Assembly (NCBI GenBank): GCA_900618795.1
Contig: UYJD01000003.1
Coordinates: forward strand, 1,048,222 to 1,112,221
Direction: 5' to 3'
Length of the DNA stretch: 64,000 nt
Origin: Cyanodermella asteris
Taxonomy: Eukaryota > Ascomycota > Lecanoromycetes > Ostropales > Stictidaceae
The position numbers and the translations under genes are program-made. Positions 1-12,368 of the stretch are shown piece after piece; positions within the stretch are counted from its first letter, which is position 1, and every line of letters begins with the position of its first letter. The notes under the pieces are model-generated. The model was given only the letters and a program-made list of their open reading frames with translations. It was not told the DNA's origin and made no database searches.

Positions 1-1613
1 GAGTGGGGAGCTGGGATCCGAGATCAAGATGCTGATATCGGTCGCATTGAGACTTGGCAGCAATTCCGCGATTGCGTTGTTGGACTTGTTCAGGAATATG
101 CTGTTGGCAATACTCAGCGCAATGGTGGGCCCTCCAAGCTGACCAAAACTCTCTCATCCAGTACTGCGGGGGATGTCCACGGGGTCGACTTCCATCGAGG
201 CAACGGTGAACGAGAGTTGTGTACTCGCACCCGAGCCCGTTCCAAGGAGGATTTGATAACCGTAGATATGGGCCAGCGGAGTATTCTCGTCCATCAGGTA
301 GAGCAGGACCGAACCCGGTATGCAAAGGACTCCAGCCAGAATGTACCACGGCATATAATATCCTGTCTTGCTTACAAGCCATCCAGACAGTATCCCGACA
401 ACGACTTGGAATGCCACGAAGGGCAGCATTCTCACCCCAGCAATGATCGCGCTATCGCCTTTGACGAAAGCGAAATACAATGGCAAGTAGTAAATAGGCG
501 TGAACACGTAGACTGCAGCGCAAGCAACCTGGAGGAAGAGGACGACCATGGTCCAGGACTTGAAGAAATGCATTGGAAACGCTCTGTTTTGAACGGTCGT
601 CCCAATAGCGAAGGTTTGTTGTCCGAGGAAGGTCCAGAAGAGCACGAAGGCCACCACGAACAGGGCGATAACCGATCCCGAACTCCATGGGTATTGAACT
701 CCACCAAATGATATTGCCATGACAGTAGTGATAACAAGGCCACAGAGCAGAACGATGCCAAGTATATCGAGTTCAACGACGCGCTGTCGGATCGTCTGAC
801 CAGGACGTGGATTGAGAGTGGGTAGGAGAAAAATGTAGATTGGGGCACAGATTCCACCTACCACGAGGTTACTGCGAAGAATAGTAAGTAATCATGTGCG
901 AAGAGGCGAGGTTCAGCTCTGGGGCTCACAGGTAGAATGCCCAGCGCCAAGTAGCACTGCTGGAAGCAAAGGCGCCGCCAATGATGGGCCCAAGTACTGT
1001 CCCACCACCGAAAGTGAGGCCAACTAGGTTCAAGTACAGTGGGCGTTCTCTCTCCGAGGTCAGTTGCGTTAAAAGTGTCATTGATCCGTAGTACCTAATC
1101 GCGTGAGCAGATGACACCAAGATACTCGGCTGCTGTCACGTACATGCCAGCACCTCCCACGCCGCAGACGGCGCGACCGACTATGAGAGCATCGATACTG
1201 GGGGCAGCTCCGCATAAGGCAGAGCCGGCAGCGAAAGTGACAAAGCTTGCACAAAAGGTCCATTTAGCGCTGAACCGAGCGTAAATGTCCCCCCAGAGCA
1301 GATTGGTCGACAATGAGCTCAAGAAGAAGGCGACAGACAACCAAGCCAGCTTGTCAAGTGAATGGAAGTCGTTGACAATTGCAGGTTGCACATTGGCAAC
1401 GACGGTATTGTCGAGAGCAAACATAAAGTTCGCCATCAAAATGCTTGCCACAATAATGATCCAGACGACGCCATGGGCTTTGCGAGGAGACGTCTCGGGG
1501 GCCAGATTCTCCTCGCTCCCTGGTGAATCCTGCTTCTCGCTGGTCTGAGCCTCCCGTGATACTGCTCCTGGTGCTATCTCTTGGCTTGTCGTGCTGGTAG
1601 TCTCGGCATCCAT
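1..1613 (-). CDS. MFS drug/metabolite exporter (partial, in-frame TGA)
   Basis: Major facilitator superfamily exporter of the fungal 14-TM (DHA2) type, in the plasma membrane; probably exports the product of the adjacent polyketide cluster. Exons read 1613-1144, 1094-930 and 871 to beyond the window edge; introns have GTACGT..TAG and GTGAGC..CAG ends. The ATG at 1613 is preferred over an upstream alternative because it starts an acidic/Ser-rich tail ahead of TM1 (motif LDNTVVANVQPAI). GRAVCGVGGAGM and the loop TSERERPLYL are typical of the family. Odd: the frame hits TGA at 154-156, yet the same frame continues as good MFS sequence (SFGQLGGPTIALSIANSIF) to base 1. Either a nonsense mutation or a sequencing error. 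The C-terminus lies outside the window. Confidence 0.88.
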
Positions 1614-2304
1614 CGTAGCGGTGGTAGGGCTTCTAGAGCGTGATCGAGAGCTGTTCACTGTCGAAGTAGTTAAAGGGAGGGAGTCAAGTGATCCGAGCTT
1701 CAAAAGTGTCGAGGCGAAGAGAAGATAGTATGAAGAAACAAAGCTCAAGCTTCACGTGCAGCATCGCGCGAAGCCGGGCATGGCGTTTTCCGCCGCGACA
1801 GATAAAGCCCGAACTGACCCAGTGACTGACCCTTCAGAGTGATGTGAACAAGGGGAGGTGCTGCACCGATGACGGCTGGACTGCAGTGGTCGCGGAAATA
1901 AGGCCTGGCGCCAAAAGTCATAGTGCACCCTGAAAGAGGCCTGGCGTGACAAACACAGCGGGGTTAGGGGTGCAACGCCCCTGTACCATCACCTGGTGCC
2001 GCCCACCATGTCCATCATCTTAGGTGCTTCGCCAAGATGATGCACCACGACTTTCGTTAGCGCGCCTTAAAACGCCCTGTGTGGCTCGGTCGCGATGCTG
2101 CGTCAGCTCGACTTGTTTTGACGTCGCCGCCTCCTCCGTCGGTCGGCCGACTTGTGTCGGTCGAGCAACACTGCACTACGCTCGAAGACTACACGGAGCA
2201 GGTCAGATTGGAGGCAAGGATCCATTCTCCGGCAACGGAACTGTCGGCCTATCTAGCGTTCCGCATTGGTTCGAACGGATGCGTCCGCCCTTGCGAACCG
2301 TTGC
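1614..2304. other. Intergenic: MFS promoter and OMT 3' region
   Basis: No gene seen. The MFS promoter is at the left end and the 3' flank of the methyltransferase at the right. A palindromic TCGGCCGA lies at 2143-2150, matching similar sites in other intervals of the cluster. Confidence 0.5.
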
Positions 2305-3755
2305 CTACTTCGTTCCTCCCTCCCCATTACTCATCTCCAAATAGGCCTCGATTACGCCCAAAGCACCTTGGGTATGCACCTTTCGGATCTCGTATCTCGA
2401 GTCCGCCTCCTTCAGCAGAGCACGGAACTCCTCGAGTGTGCGCTGCTTCGCCCCATAACACACCAACATAACCATGTCGGCCTGTCTCATCTCCCGCTCC
2501 CAGTTTACCGGCACAGACTGGTCCGGGGATGGTAGTATAACGTCATTGATCAAGAAAGGAGTTCCTGCAGGAGAGGCCTCTAGTCCGGAGACTACTGATC
2601 GGAACATTTTAACCACATCATGGTCCGCCCAATTATGAGTGCATTGCCGAAGCAGATATACCGCCGCGCCCACGAACTTCTGGGGCTCGAAGAAGTTGGC
2701 TTTCGTGAACGTAATACGGTCGCGAACATCGTCTCCCAGCAGGTGCTGGCCTTGAGCTAGCATGTCATCACCACCATCTTGTACGATGAACTGGAGATGC
2801 GGGAAAAGCTGCTTCGTTGTCAGAACTCGGCACTCGGCACTCGGCACAACGTCCGCATGATCGACTTACTCGCGCGAGTATAATGGAGACATGTCCGCTA
2901 CCTCCTCCGATATCAACGACCGTGCCTTGGATACTTGACCACGCGAAGTTGTCTCGAAGCTCAACGACGCTGTTTTCCACTTGTCGGCGTTAGCTTTTGC
3001 TTTCAATGCGTCTTTCTTGCCAAGCTTGCGACTTACTTTTGCGCCACCCTGCCATTGCTTTGGCGAAACGACCGGATTGCTCAGGATGTTTCTTGTAGTA
3101 GTCGAATATCGGTGTCCCATATCGAGAGTAGAATGGACAGTGCACGCTGTCTGCTTCGAAAGGGGATGCTTTAATCGCGACACTTGATTCCGCGGATGCT
3201 TTCAGCATCTCGTCGAAGCTACAGAAGACATCAGTCAGGCCGCAATCTCAATATTCGTGGGGAGTCTCACGAATAGTGAACCATGGCCCTCAGTTCCTCG
3301 TCTTGATGAAGTGCGAACGAGAACCAGTTATGCGAGATAAGGCCAGGCTTCTGTTCCTGAAAAAACCGATGTGTGATCAACAGGCGCACGATCCGTCCGG
3401 TCCGATCCTCGTCGAGTCTAGCTTTGCTGGCTAGGCTTTCAATTGAAATGTCTCCATCTGCGGGCACAAGATCGAAGAAGTCAAAGTCCAGAGCGATCTG
3501 GAAGGCAGCAATCTCATAGCCTCGCATCAAGAAATGTCTGTAGAACTTTGCGGGACCGTCGATGAGACGTTGCAAATCTTCGAGCTGTGTTCGCAACCCA
3601 GTTTGAAGCTTCTGGAAATCTGGAGTCGTTGGTAAAGGCTTAGACGATGGCGAGAAGGTAGGTAAATCTCTTTCAGACAGTTGAATGTACTTGGCAATCT
3701 CATTCGTATCATTCAAGATACTTTGCGCAAGACGCACGATCGATGTTTCAGCCAT
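2305..3755 (-). CDS. SAM-dependent O-methyltransferase of the polyketide cluster
   Basis: Class I plant/fungal-type O-methyltransferase (COMT fold), cytosolic; transfers a methyl group from SAM to a hydroxyl of the cluster product. Four exons: 3755-3271, 3218-3037, 2979-2870, 2808-2305, giving 426 aa with the frame kept throughout. The intron before exon 3 has GTAAGT and a GCTAACG branch site. The N-terminal ~150 residues form the winged-helix dimerisation domain. The SAM loop reads VVDIGGGSGHVS (about residue 235), followed by FIVQD. The likely catalytic His is in CTHNWADHD. The start at 3755 (MAETS) is chosen over an in-frame upstream codon at 3788, which would add 11 residues. It is divergent to the PKS across 431 bp, consistent with co-regulation. 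The gene looks intact. The substrate cannot be named. Confidence 0.9.
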
Positions 3756-4186
3756 GTTGAAAAGGTGAACCGATGCAACCACGTTCACAGCATCTCACAA
3801 TACCAGAGCTGTGGAATCCAAATAAATAATAGCTTGGAAGACAGCAAAGCTGGCATATACCGTGCTCACTACTACCTTCGGCTTAGTAACACGGCGACGG
3901 TCATCTTGTGGGGTATTAGATGTATCGATCCCGACAAAGATCGGTTCGGATTGATGAGTCGGCCGTTATCGTTCGAGCGACAGCGCATTCAATTTCGATA
4001 ATCGATGGCTCGGCCGAAGTATGCTAGCTCTATTGATAGCCCGGGCTCTACATGAGGAGAGCATAGCTACCAGGGCCACCCTAGCTAAACCAGGCCATGA
4101 GGCAGAGGTTGAAAGATCCGATCAAGGCACGCGGATCTATCATCTCTCCTGGCCGAGAAATCTCCGTGAAATAGTGACACGTCGCT
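3756..4186. promoter_or_regulatory. Divergent OMT/PKS promoter
   Basis: 431 bp between the start codons of the methyltransferase and the polyketide synthase. It holds two TCGGCCG sites, at 3959-3965 and 4010-4016. CGG/CCG inverted pairs are the kind of half-site Zn2Cys6 activators bind, but no such activator gene lies in the window. A regulatory role is inference. Confidence 0.5.
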
Positions 4187-7100
4187 ATGACAAGCCACAC
4201 CGAACAAACAGGACGTGAGCCGGTGGCTATCGTAGGCCTAGGTTAGTCCCCTAAACCTGGAGAGTGAGATCCGTATTGAATAAAACTACAGGCTGTCGAT
4301 GGGCCGGCGGTGTGAAGTCTCCGGCAGATTTGTGGCAATTGCTCAGGAACAAGCGTGATGGCTGGCAGAGGTTCGATCAGCCACACTTTTCGGCGAGTGG
4401 GTTCCACCATAAAAACAAAGATCGCTCCGGAACAATCTCGACTCAGGGGGGATTGATTCCTTGTGGATGAAGATGCCCGGCTGTTCGATAATGCCTTCTT
4501 TGGCATCACCAACAAAGAGGTTGAGACTTTGGATCCGTCCCAACGGAAACTTCTGGAAGTCGGTAAGCACGAGCAAGAGGAGCTCAAACTATTACAGCAT
4601 TACTGATACCACGTTCCTTAGTGTATGAGGCATTTGAGAGTGCTGGTGAAACTTGGGAGAGCATCTCCGACTCTCGTACCGGCGTCTATATCGGCAACTT
4701 TGCGTTCGACCATCTCCTCATTCAATCGCGGGACTGGGAGTACACAAAGCCTTATGCAGCGACGGGAGCGGACACGAGCATTCTTGCCAATCGCATTAGC
4801 TATATATTCAATCTTCACGGCCCGAGGTATGCTAAATCCAACCAGACAAGCGTGAAAGTTGCCAGCTAACGCAGAGGCGTAACAGCGTCGCCACAAACAC
4901 CGCCTGCTCCTCGTCCATGTACGCATTACACATCGCAATGAGCGCGATACGCAATGGCGACTGCGATGGAGCTATTGTAGCTGCCGGGAACTGGATCAGC
5001 GACCCTAGTATGCAACTCGTCTTGGACAAACTTGGCGCCTTGTCCCCTTCATCACGTTGTCACACCTTCGATGCGGCTGCTGATGGGTATGCTCGTGGAG
5101 AAGGCTTTGCAGCGCTATATTTGAAAAAGACTTCCGTGGCCCTTCTCGAAAAGCTTCCTATCCGCGCTATAATCCGCGGCACTGCGGTTAATGCTAACGG
5201 GCGAACCGGCGGCATCACAAGGCCTAGTGCCACGAGCCAAGAGGATGTCATACGCAAAGCTTACGAGAACGCTGGAAATTTACCTTTGTCTGACACAACT
5301 TTCTTCGAGTGTCACGGAACAGGAACACAAGCTGGCGATCCTCTCGAAGTCTGCGCCGTCGGGAACGTCTTCGCACCTGTGAGATCAGAGGATCCAGAGG
5401 ACTGGCTACTCATAGGCTCAATCAAGCCAAACCTTGGCCATACCGAGGGCGCCAGTGCGATTGCTTCGATTATGAAGGTTGTCTTGGCCATCGAGAATGG
5501 AGAAATTCCACCAACAGCTGGCATCACACAGCTGAATCCTAACATTGACTTTCAAAAGGCTAGAGCGACGGTCCTGAGGGATGACACAATACCTTGGCCA
5601 GCAGGCAGGCTGCGTCGCGCGAGCGTTAACTCGTTCGGCTTCGGAGGGGCGAATGGACACTGCATTATCGATCACGTTCAGAATGTTCTTCCAGGTTACA
5701 CAAAGCCAGGCGTCGCTGACGGCCCACGTCGCAAATTCAATGCATCAATCGGTGATTTCTGGCCTGCGACCGAGACTGACGATGTGAAGTCAAAGCACAT
5801 CGAGTTGCGTGGACTCAGAACACCACCCTCCATGCCACCGAATGATTTACATGTCATCTCTGCAGTCAAGAAGATCAGTAGCAATAGAGCTACCACCCGA
5901 CAATTGGTTCTCCTCCCGTTCTCTGCGCACAGTGCAGCGTCTTTGGTAGCAAACGTTGCGGCTTTATCTCGCGTGATTGATGAGAAGAGCCTTGCGGATG
6001 TTGCCTACACACTGGCCGATCGACGATCAAAGCTGCAGCAACGGTCGTTCAGAGTCGCTAATCGGGAAACGCCCTCCCTAGCTTTGACTGACGAAGGACC
6101 TGTTCTCGGAAGCTCGCTGGAGAATCCGGGTATCGCATTCATTTTCACTGGCCAGGGTGCACAGTGGCATGGGATGGGCACACAACTTTTTGACTACGCC
6201 CTGTTTCACTCTAGGGTGTCCTATCTAGATCATATACTGTCTCAACTGTCGAACAGCCCTTCATGGAATATTGTTTCGTCCTTATCAGGTTTCTACGCAC
6301 CAGAGCATATTCAGCGATCAGAAGTATCACAAGTGGTATGTACCGCAGTGCAGATTGGACTCGTCGATATACTCGCCTCATGGTCGATCCAGCCAACCGC
6401 CGTGGTTGGGCATTCTTCAGGCGAAATCGCCGCAGCATACGCATCCGGCCACCTTACTGCTGCCGAAGCAATCGTTGCGGCGTATCTCCGTGGACAGGCA
6501 GTATCGAGGAACACACGCAAAGGAGCTATGTTGGCCGCTGGTATTGGGGCTGATCAGATCGCTCCGTACCTCGAGGGAAGAGAGGCGACTGTCAAGATTG
6601 CGGCGATAAACTCGCCAAGAAGTATTACACTCTCGGGGGACGAAGATGCGATAAAGGAGGTGTCTACCGCACTGAGCAACGACGATGTTTTCAATCGACT
6701 ACTACGTACCTCTGGCAATGCCTATCACTCTCATCATATGGTAGCAATTGGCAAGGATTACATCCGGCTTCTTGACGAAGGGTTCCAGCGCTTGTACGAA
6801 CTTGGTTTGGTTGACGAGCATCAACGCTATCCTCGAACACGTTGGCATTCGTCCGTGAACCCGGAGCGTATCATTGCAGAAGGCGAGACAACAGCTGCAT
6901 ACTGGAGAAGAAACTTGAAATCGCCTGTGAAGTTCTCCGACGCTTTGACTCAGCTTTTGAGCGCTGAAGGCCATAAAGTAGCCGATATTCTTGTCGAAAT
7001 CGGACCTCACGCAGCGCTAAAAGGCCCCGTCAACCAGATTCTGCAAACGGCTGGCAAGTCCGCGCTGTACATTCCTTCACTTATTCGGGAATCCGATGGT

Positions 7101-10100
7101 CGAAAAGATGTCCTTGAGCTCGCAGGCATGCTATGGGCCTATAATGCGACCGTTGACGTCGCCGCTGTCAATGCAACTGATGGTGGTATTGAAAGCGACA
7201 AGTACATCCTTGAACACGGCTGTGTCGTAGCCGATCTGCCGACATACCAGTTCACCTATGGCTCTGTCAATTACTACGAGAGCCGGGTCAGTAAGGAGTT
7301 CCGACTGCGAAATGTACCAAGGCACGATCTCCTCGGTTCAAAGGTGCCGGGTACCAACAGGCTACAGCCTCAATGGAGAAACATACTTCGGGTGAAGGAG
7401 CTTCCCTGGTTGAGTGATCATCGACTTATTCCAGGTAAGAAGAAACATATGCTGAGGCCTATGTCAAACTGTGCTGACTCGTACCCTATCAGATGTTGTT
7501 TTCCCCGCCGCAGGTTTCATTTCTATGGCCATGGAAGGTATAACTCGCGTCAACGACGAAAATCCCCACCCAGCGAAGATTACCGGCTATACCTTGCGGA
7601 AAGTACACATTGACACAGCGCTCCGAATACCAGAGGATGACAACGGTGTGGAAATTATACTCAACATGCAGCTCCCTGTTGGAACTCCCAACGGTTGGGT
7701 AATATTCACAATCACATCGGTGACCCCGGACTGCGAGGAGTGGACGAGACATTGCACTGGCTTGATTAGGCTTGAGATCAAAGAGACCAGAGTTGGAGCC
7801 AGATATAACACAAGCAAAGATGCCAGATCGCCAGAAGCCCAATCGTGGTACCGAAAGTTTAGAGATATTGGTCTGGGATATGGCCCCTCGTTCCAACCAC
7901 TCTCCGCAATCCGTGCCGATTCTCGGTCGAACACAGCAAGTGCTGCGGTCGCTATGCACACCACGACTGATACAGTCGAGGGCGAGGAATCAAGATATGC
8001 CATACATCCAGCTACTTTAGATGCGAGCTTCCAGACGGCAATCATAGCTATCTATGGAGGCCAGGTCGAGCAAGCGCGGCTAGGGCTGGTCCCTGTACAC
8101 TTGTCACGACTCTATATCAGGCAGAGCCATGCCTCGAGCTCGGCTACTGTCGTCGCACAAGGATCCATGCAAGGACTCAGGAGCGCATACGCCAGTTCAC
8201 AGATGTTAGACGAATCGGGACAGGTCTTCGTGGACATTGAGTCCTTGCGCCTCACCAGCTTCAGAGAGACGAAAACACCTTTGGACTCATCTATTTGCAA
8301 GCAGTTTAGCAGCCCTTTCTCGAGGCTGACGTGGAAGCCAGATCTTCGCGATATTGACAACACGCAACTGCGATCCTTATTCCCTCCTTCTGATAATTCC
8401 GCCGTGACCACAGCTCTTGAGACCGTCGACATGATCTGTTGTCTCGTTGTTGCCGAGGTTTATGACACGTATCTGTCTGGCGGTCGGCAAGTCAACCCGA
8501 AAGGTGACATCAAAACTTGGCTGGCTTGGGTCAGAACATGCGCCGAAGTCGATGTGAGGACAAACATGACTGAAGCCAGGAATCTAACAACCACTGTTCG
8601 GCGTCAGCGACTGGAGCAGCTCTTTGAAGAATTTGCGCACAAACCAGAGACCAGAGCTGCCAAGTGCCTGTTGGAGAATATGGACGCGATTATCTCTGAA
8701 ACAGAGACTGGTATCGAATGTCTGATCTCCGAAAACCTTCTCACTCCTTTATATGAGAGTGGCCACGTCATTGCTGGATCCCATCCTCAGCTCTTCAATA
8801 TCATAGACTGTCTTAGTCATGCGAACCCAAACATGCGAATCCTGGAGATCGGCGCCGGCACAGGTGCAGCGACGAGAGTGGCAATGAAAGCTCTAACGAG
8901 CCCACAGGGCACGAAGCGATATGCTGACTACACTTTCACGGACATCTCGGCTGGATTTTTGAGTAACGCCAAAGAGATGCTGTCGGGACACCATGATGTC
9001 AGCTACAAGGTCCTTGACATTGAAAAGCCACCACTTGAGAATGGATTGGAGCCGGTATATGATGTTGTTATTGCTTGCGAAGCAATTCATGCGACTGCTA
9101 GCATGGACGTCACCCTCAAACACTGCCAAGATTTGTTGAAACCCGGAGGTAAGCTGATACTCGTCGAGACAACCGGCATGCGCGTTCTTCTAGGTCTTTT
9201 ATACGGGACGCTATCAGGCTATTGGCGCCCAGATGGACGGACCGAGGGTCCCTTCATGGACATTCCTACCTGGGATGCTCGTCTGCGCAAGAACAATTTC
9301 TCGGGTGTGGAGCTGCACCTAGACGACTATTGCTCACCGCACGCCACCACATCCGTGCTCGTTTCTACTCGTGGTCCAGACCCCGTCCCAAAGGTTCCTT
9401 CACAGCTTCAGATAGACGAAAGAAGAGAGATTTACTTGGTCCATGACAGCTCTGGATTGACTCCAATGATCCATCAGCTCATGGACGAGTTGCGGGGGCG
9501 GCAGAATATCGTGAGAAACGTCACTCTGAACTTTGCTATCGACTCAATTCCCTTTCAGTCCAACATCATCGCCTTCTTCAACGATCAAGACGGTCTAGCT
9601 GACGCGAACGATCGATCTTTCGAGGCTATTCAGCATCTTGCTCGGAGCTGTCAAAGCATGGTCTGGGTGGTGTCGGGGAACATCCTCAAGGGCGAAAATC
9701 CTCAATCTGCTTTGATGGCAGGCCTGCTGCGCGTTATCGCGACGGAGAACCCAGCGAGTCGTTTTCTTTCCATCAACGTTGAGGGTACAGGCCTCGACAC
9801 AGCTGATCCCAAACTTGTTCAAGCCATCGCTGACAAAGAGAACGCTCTACAAGTTGATGCTGCGTGTGATACAAGCATAGATACCGAATATGTTTGGCAG
9901 AATGGCTGTCTTTGGGTGAGTCGCGTGGTGCCAGATGAGTCGCTTCGAGATTATTCAACAGAGACACAAGCGCCTCTGCAAGCCATGATCCAAACAGGTG
10001 GAATCGACAGGCAGGGCGCTGTTAAAGCGGCCTTTGAGACCAGTGGTATTGTCACATCACTTTACTTCAGACCATACACAGAGTTGCTACAGCCTCTCCC

Positions 10101-12258
10101 AGACGACTTTATCGATGTTAAGGTTGCAGCCGTTGGCCTGAACTGGAAAGACCTAGCACTGACTACAGGTGGCTTCAACGCTGCTAGCAGCAATCTGTCC
10201 TCTGAGTACGCTGGAACTATCGCAAGGCTCGGAGCCGGTGTGCGTGACTTCGCTATAGGTGATCGTGTATACGGAATTGGGCGAGGCCAATTCGGAAACT
10301 TTACCAGAGTCCCCGCTGCATTCGCACAAAAGCTTGGACCGGAGCACAGCTTCGTGGAAGCAGCTACTCTTCCTCTTGTCATGATGACCGCCGTGTACGC
10401 TTTCCAGCATGTTGCGAGACTTCGACGCGGCCAAAGTGTCTTGATACAGTCAGCGACCGGAGGTCTTGGTTTGGCCGCCATACAAATTACACGGATGCAA
10501 GGCGCGAATCTCTTTGTCACTGCGGGTACACCAGAAAAGGCCTCGTTTCTTACTGACCATGTAGGAGTTCCATCTTCACATGTTATCCTGTCCCGAGATA
10601 ACGACGCCCTGTCGAAGGTTGCTAAGACGCTGAGCAAAGGAGGTTTTGATGTCATCCTCAGTACCGTTGCGGGAGGCGACCTGCTCGCCGAGACTTTGAC
10701 GGCACTTGCACCAATGGGTCACCTTATAGATGTTGGCCGTCTGGATGTCCTGGAGGCAAAAAATCTTGGCCTGGAAGTCTTTCAGCGAAACGCTAGCTTC
10801 ACTTCGTTCGATCTTAACGTCGTGCTTGACAGTGATCCTGAGCTTGGAGCTGAGCTGATGAAGACGGTCAAAGAGCTTCATCACTCAGGCGCAATCACAC
10901 CAATCCAGCCATCTATCATCTCCGATGTCTCTGAGCTTCCCCAGACTTTACTCGGATTTTCAAGAGGTACCCACATTGGCAAGAATGTTATCTCTTTCCA
11001 GGATCCAAACTCCCAAGTCAGAATGCTACAACAACCGCCTAGGGCTGCTCTGGACGCTCAAGCATGCTATGTCATTGCCGGAGGCCTAGGTGGACTTGGC
11101 AGATCCATTGTCAGCTGGATGATTGACCACGGTGCTCTACACATAATTGTTCTGTCGCGGAGAGAAGCAGGTACTGCCGCCTTTCAAGAGCTGACTGCCG
11201 GCATCGAGTGTGACGGACTACGCGTCGAAGCTCGACGTTGTGACATCAGCAATCGTGAAGAAGTTCACCAGGCCATCTCCGCAATCCGCAAAACTCACCC
11301 AGTGAAAGGCGTCATCAATGCCGGTTTGCAGATGTCAGACATTTCTTTCGACAAGCTGGCAATCCATCAATGGCGCACTGGGCTTGCAGCTAAAGTTGAC
11401 GGCTCCGTCAATTTGCACAAAGCTACGCTCGTGGATTCCCTGGACTTTTTCGTCATGATAACCACGACCGAGACAATCTGGTCGCCTCCAACGCAAGGTA
11501 CATATATTGCGGCAAATAACTTCCAGGAATACTTTGCCCGTCATCGCCGCAGCCTCGGCCTCCCCGCGTCGACCGTTTCTTACGGTCTTGTGAGCGAGAT
11601 TGGTTCGGACTTTCGGCAGACCTCGCACGGCACCGAGGACATGTACGTACGGAATATGGCCTCGACGATATCGGAGTACGAAATGCTTGCCGCACTCGAA
11701 GTTGCAATCTTGAACTTGCAGGAGGCTCCGGGCCTCAGCGGACTGCAGCATGATCCTCTTTCAGGCACCACGCTCTTTACCTGCCTAAACCCCACCGACT
11801 TGGCACAGATGACATCGAGCATCACTCCCCGCTGGCACAAGGATGCTCGCGTGTCTCATTTGCTGCGGACGATCGAGGACTGCCGACGACTTTCTGCGTC
11901 AAAAGGTCTTGCGGACGAGCAGTCTGGGCTTGAGAACGCCTCTTCCGCTGCTCAGACTCGCATGGCGTTCGACGAAGCAATTAGATACGGCGTCTCGGCA
12001 CGAAAGAGCACAACTACATTCACAACAAGTGCAATCGTCCGGGCAATTGCGGAAATGCTGTTTATCAACACAGACACTATCAACCCGTTGAAGAGCGTGG
12101 CTGAGCATGGAGTCGACAGTCTGATAGCAGCCGAGCTGCGGCATTGGCTTCATGAAGCACTGGAGACGGATCTTCGTATGCAAGACTTGCTGGATGCTAG
12201 TACGAGCATCAAGAACTTAGCGCAGTCGATTGTCGATAAGAAATTGAAGACTGAGTGA
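4187..12258 (+). CDS. Highly reducing type I polyketide synthase (KS-AT-DH-MT-ER-KR-ACP), +1 frameshift
   Basis: Iterative highly reducing PKS building a reduced, C-methylated polyketide from malonyl-CoA. Exons: 4187-4241, 4292-4562, 4622-4826, 4886-7434, 7493-12258. About 2,614 aa once one surplus base is discounted. KS: starts EPVAIVGLG, Cys ~184 in TACSSS, ECHGTGTQAGDP and NLGHTEGAS. AT: FTGQGAQWHGMG, Ser ~687 in GHSSGE. DH: His ~1022 and Asp ~1203 in HPATLDASFQ. C-MeT: LEIGAGTGAAT ~1478. ER: SATGGLGLAAIQ ~2013. KR: GGLGGLGRS ~2223 with Tyr in TYIAAN. ACP: Ser ~2569 in GVDSL. No thioesterase or reductase, so release must happen in trans or by another enzyme. Odd: around 4446-4456 (a G6 run) exon 2 holds one base too many and the frame runs into TGA, while the next frame carries on as VDEDARLFDNAFFG. 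The Gly of the DH HxxxGxxxxP motif is Pro. Confidence 0.95.
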
Positions 12259-12368
12259 GTTCTCATTCGATAGATTCTTGAGCAAGGCAGCTAGCTATCT
12301 ATTCACAATACAGCCAGTTTTTAAAGTCACACATCTGCTCTGATGCTCCCATCTCTTCAGAAAGCTGC

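Noticed and set aside
2825-2845. Three tandem copies of a 7-bp unit (ACTCGGC)
   Set aside because: Lies inside a methyltransferase intron; a small slippage repeat with no likely function.
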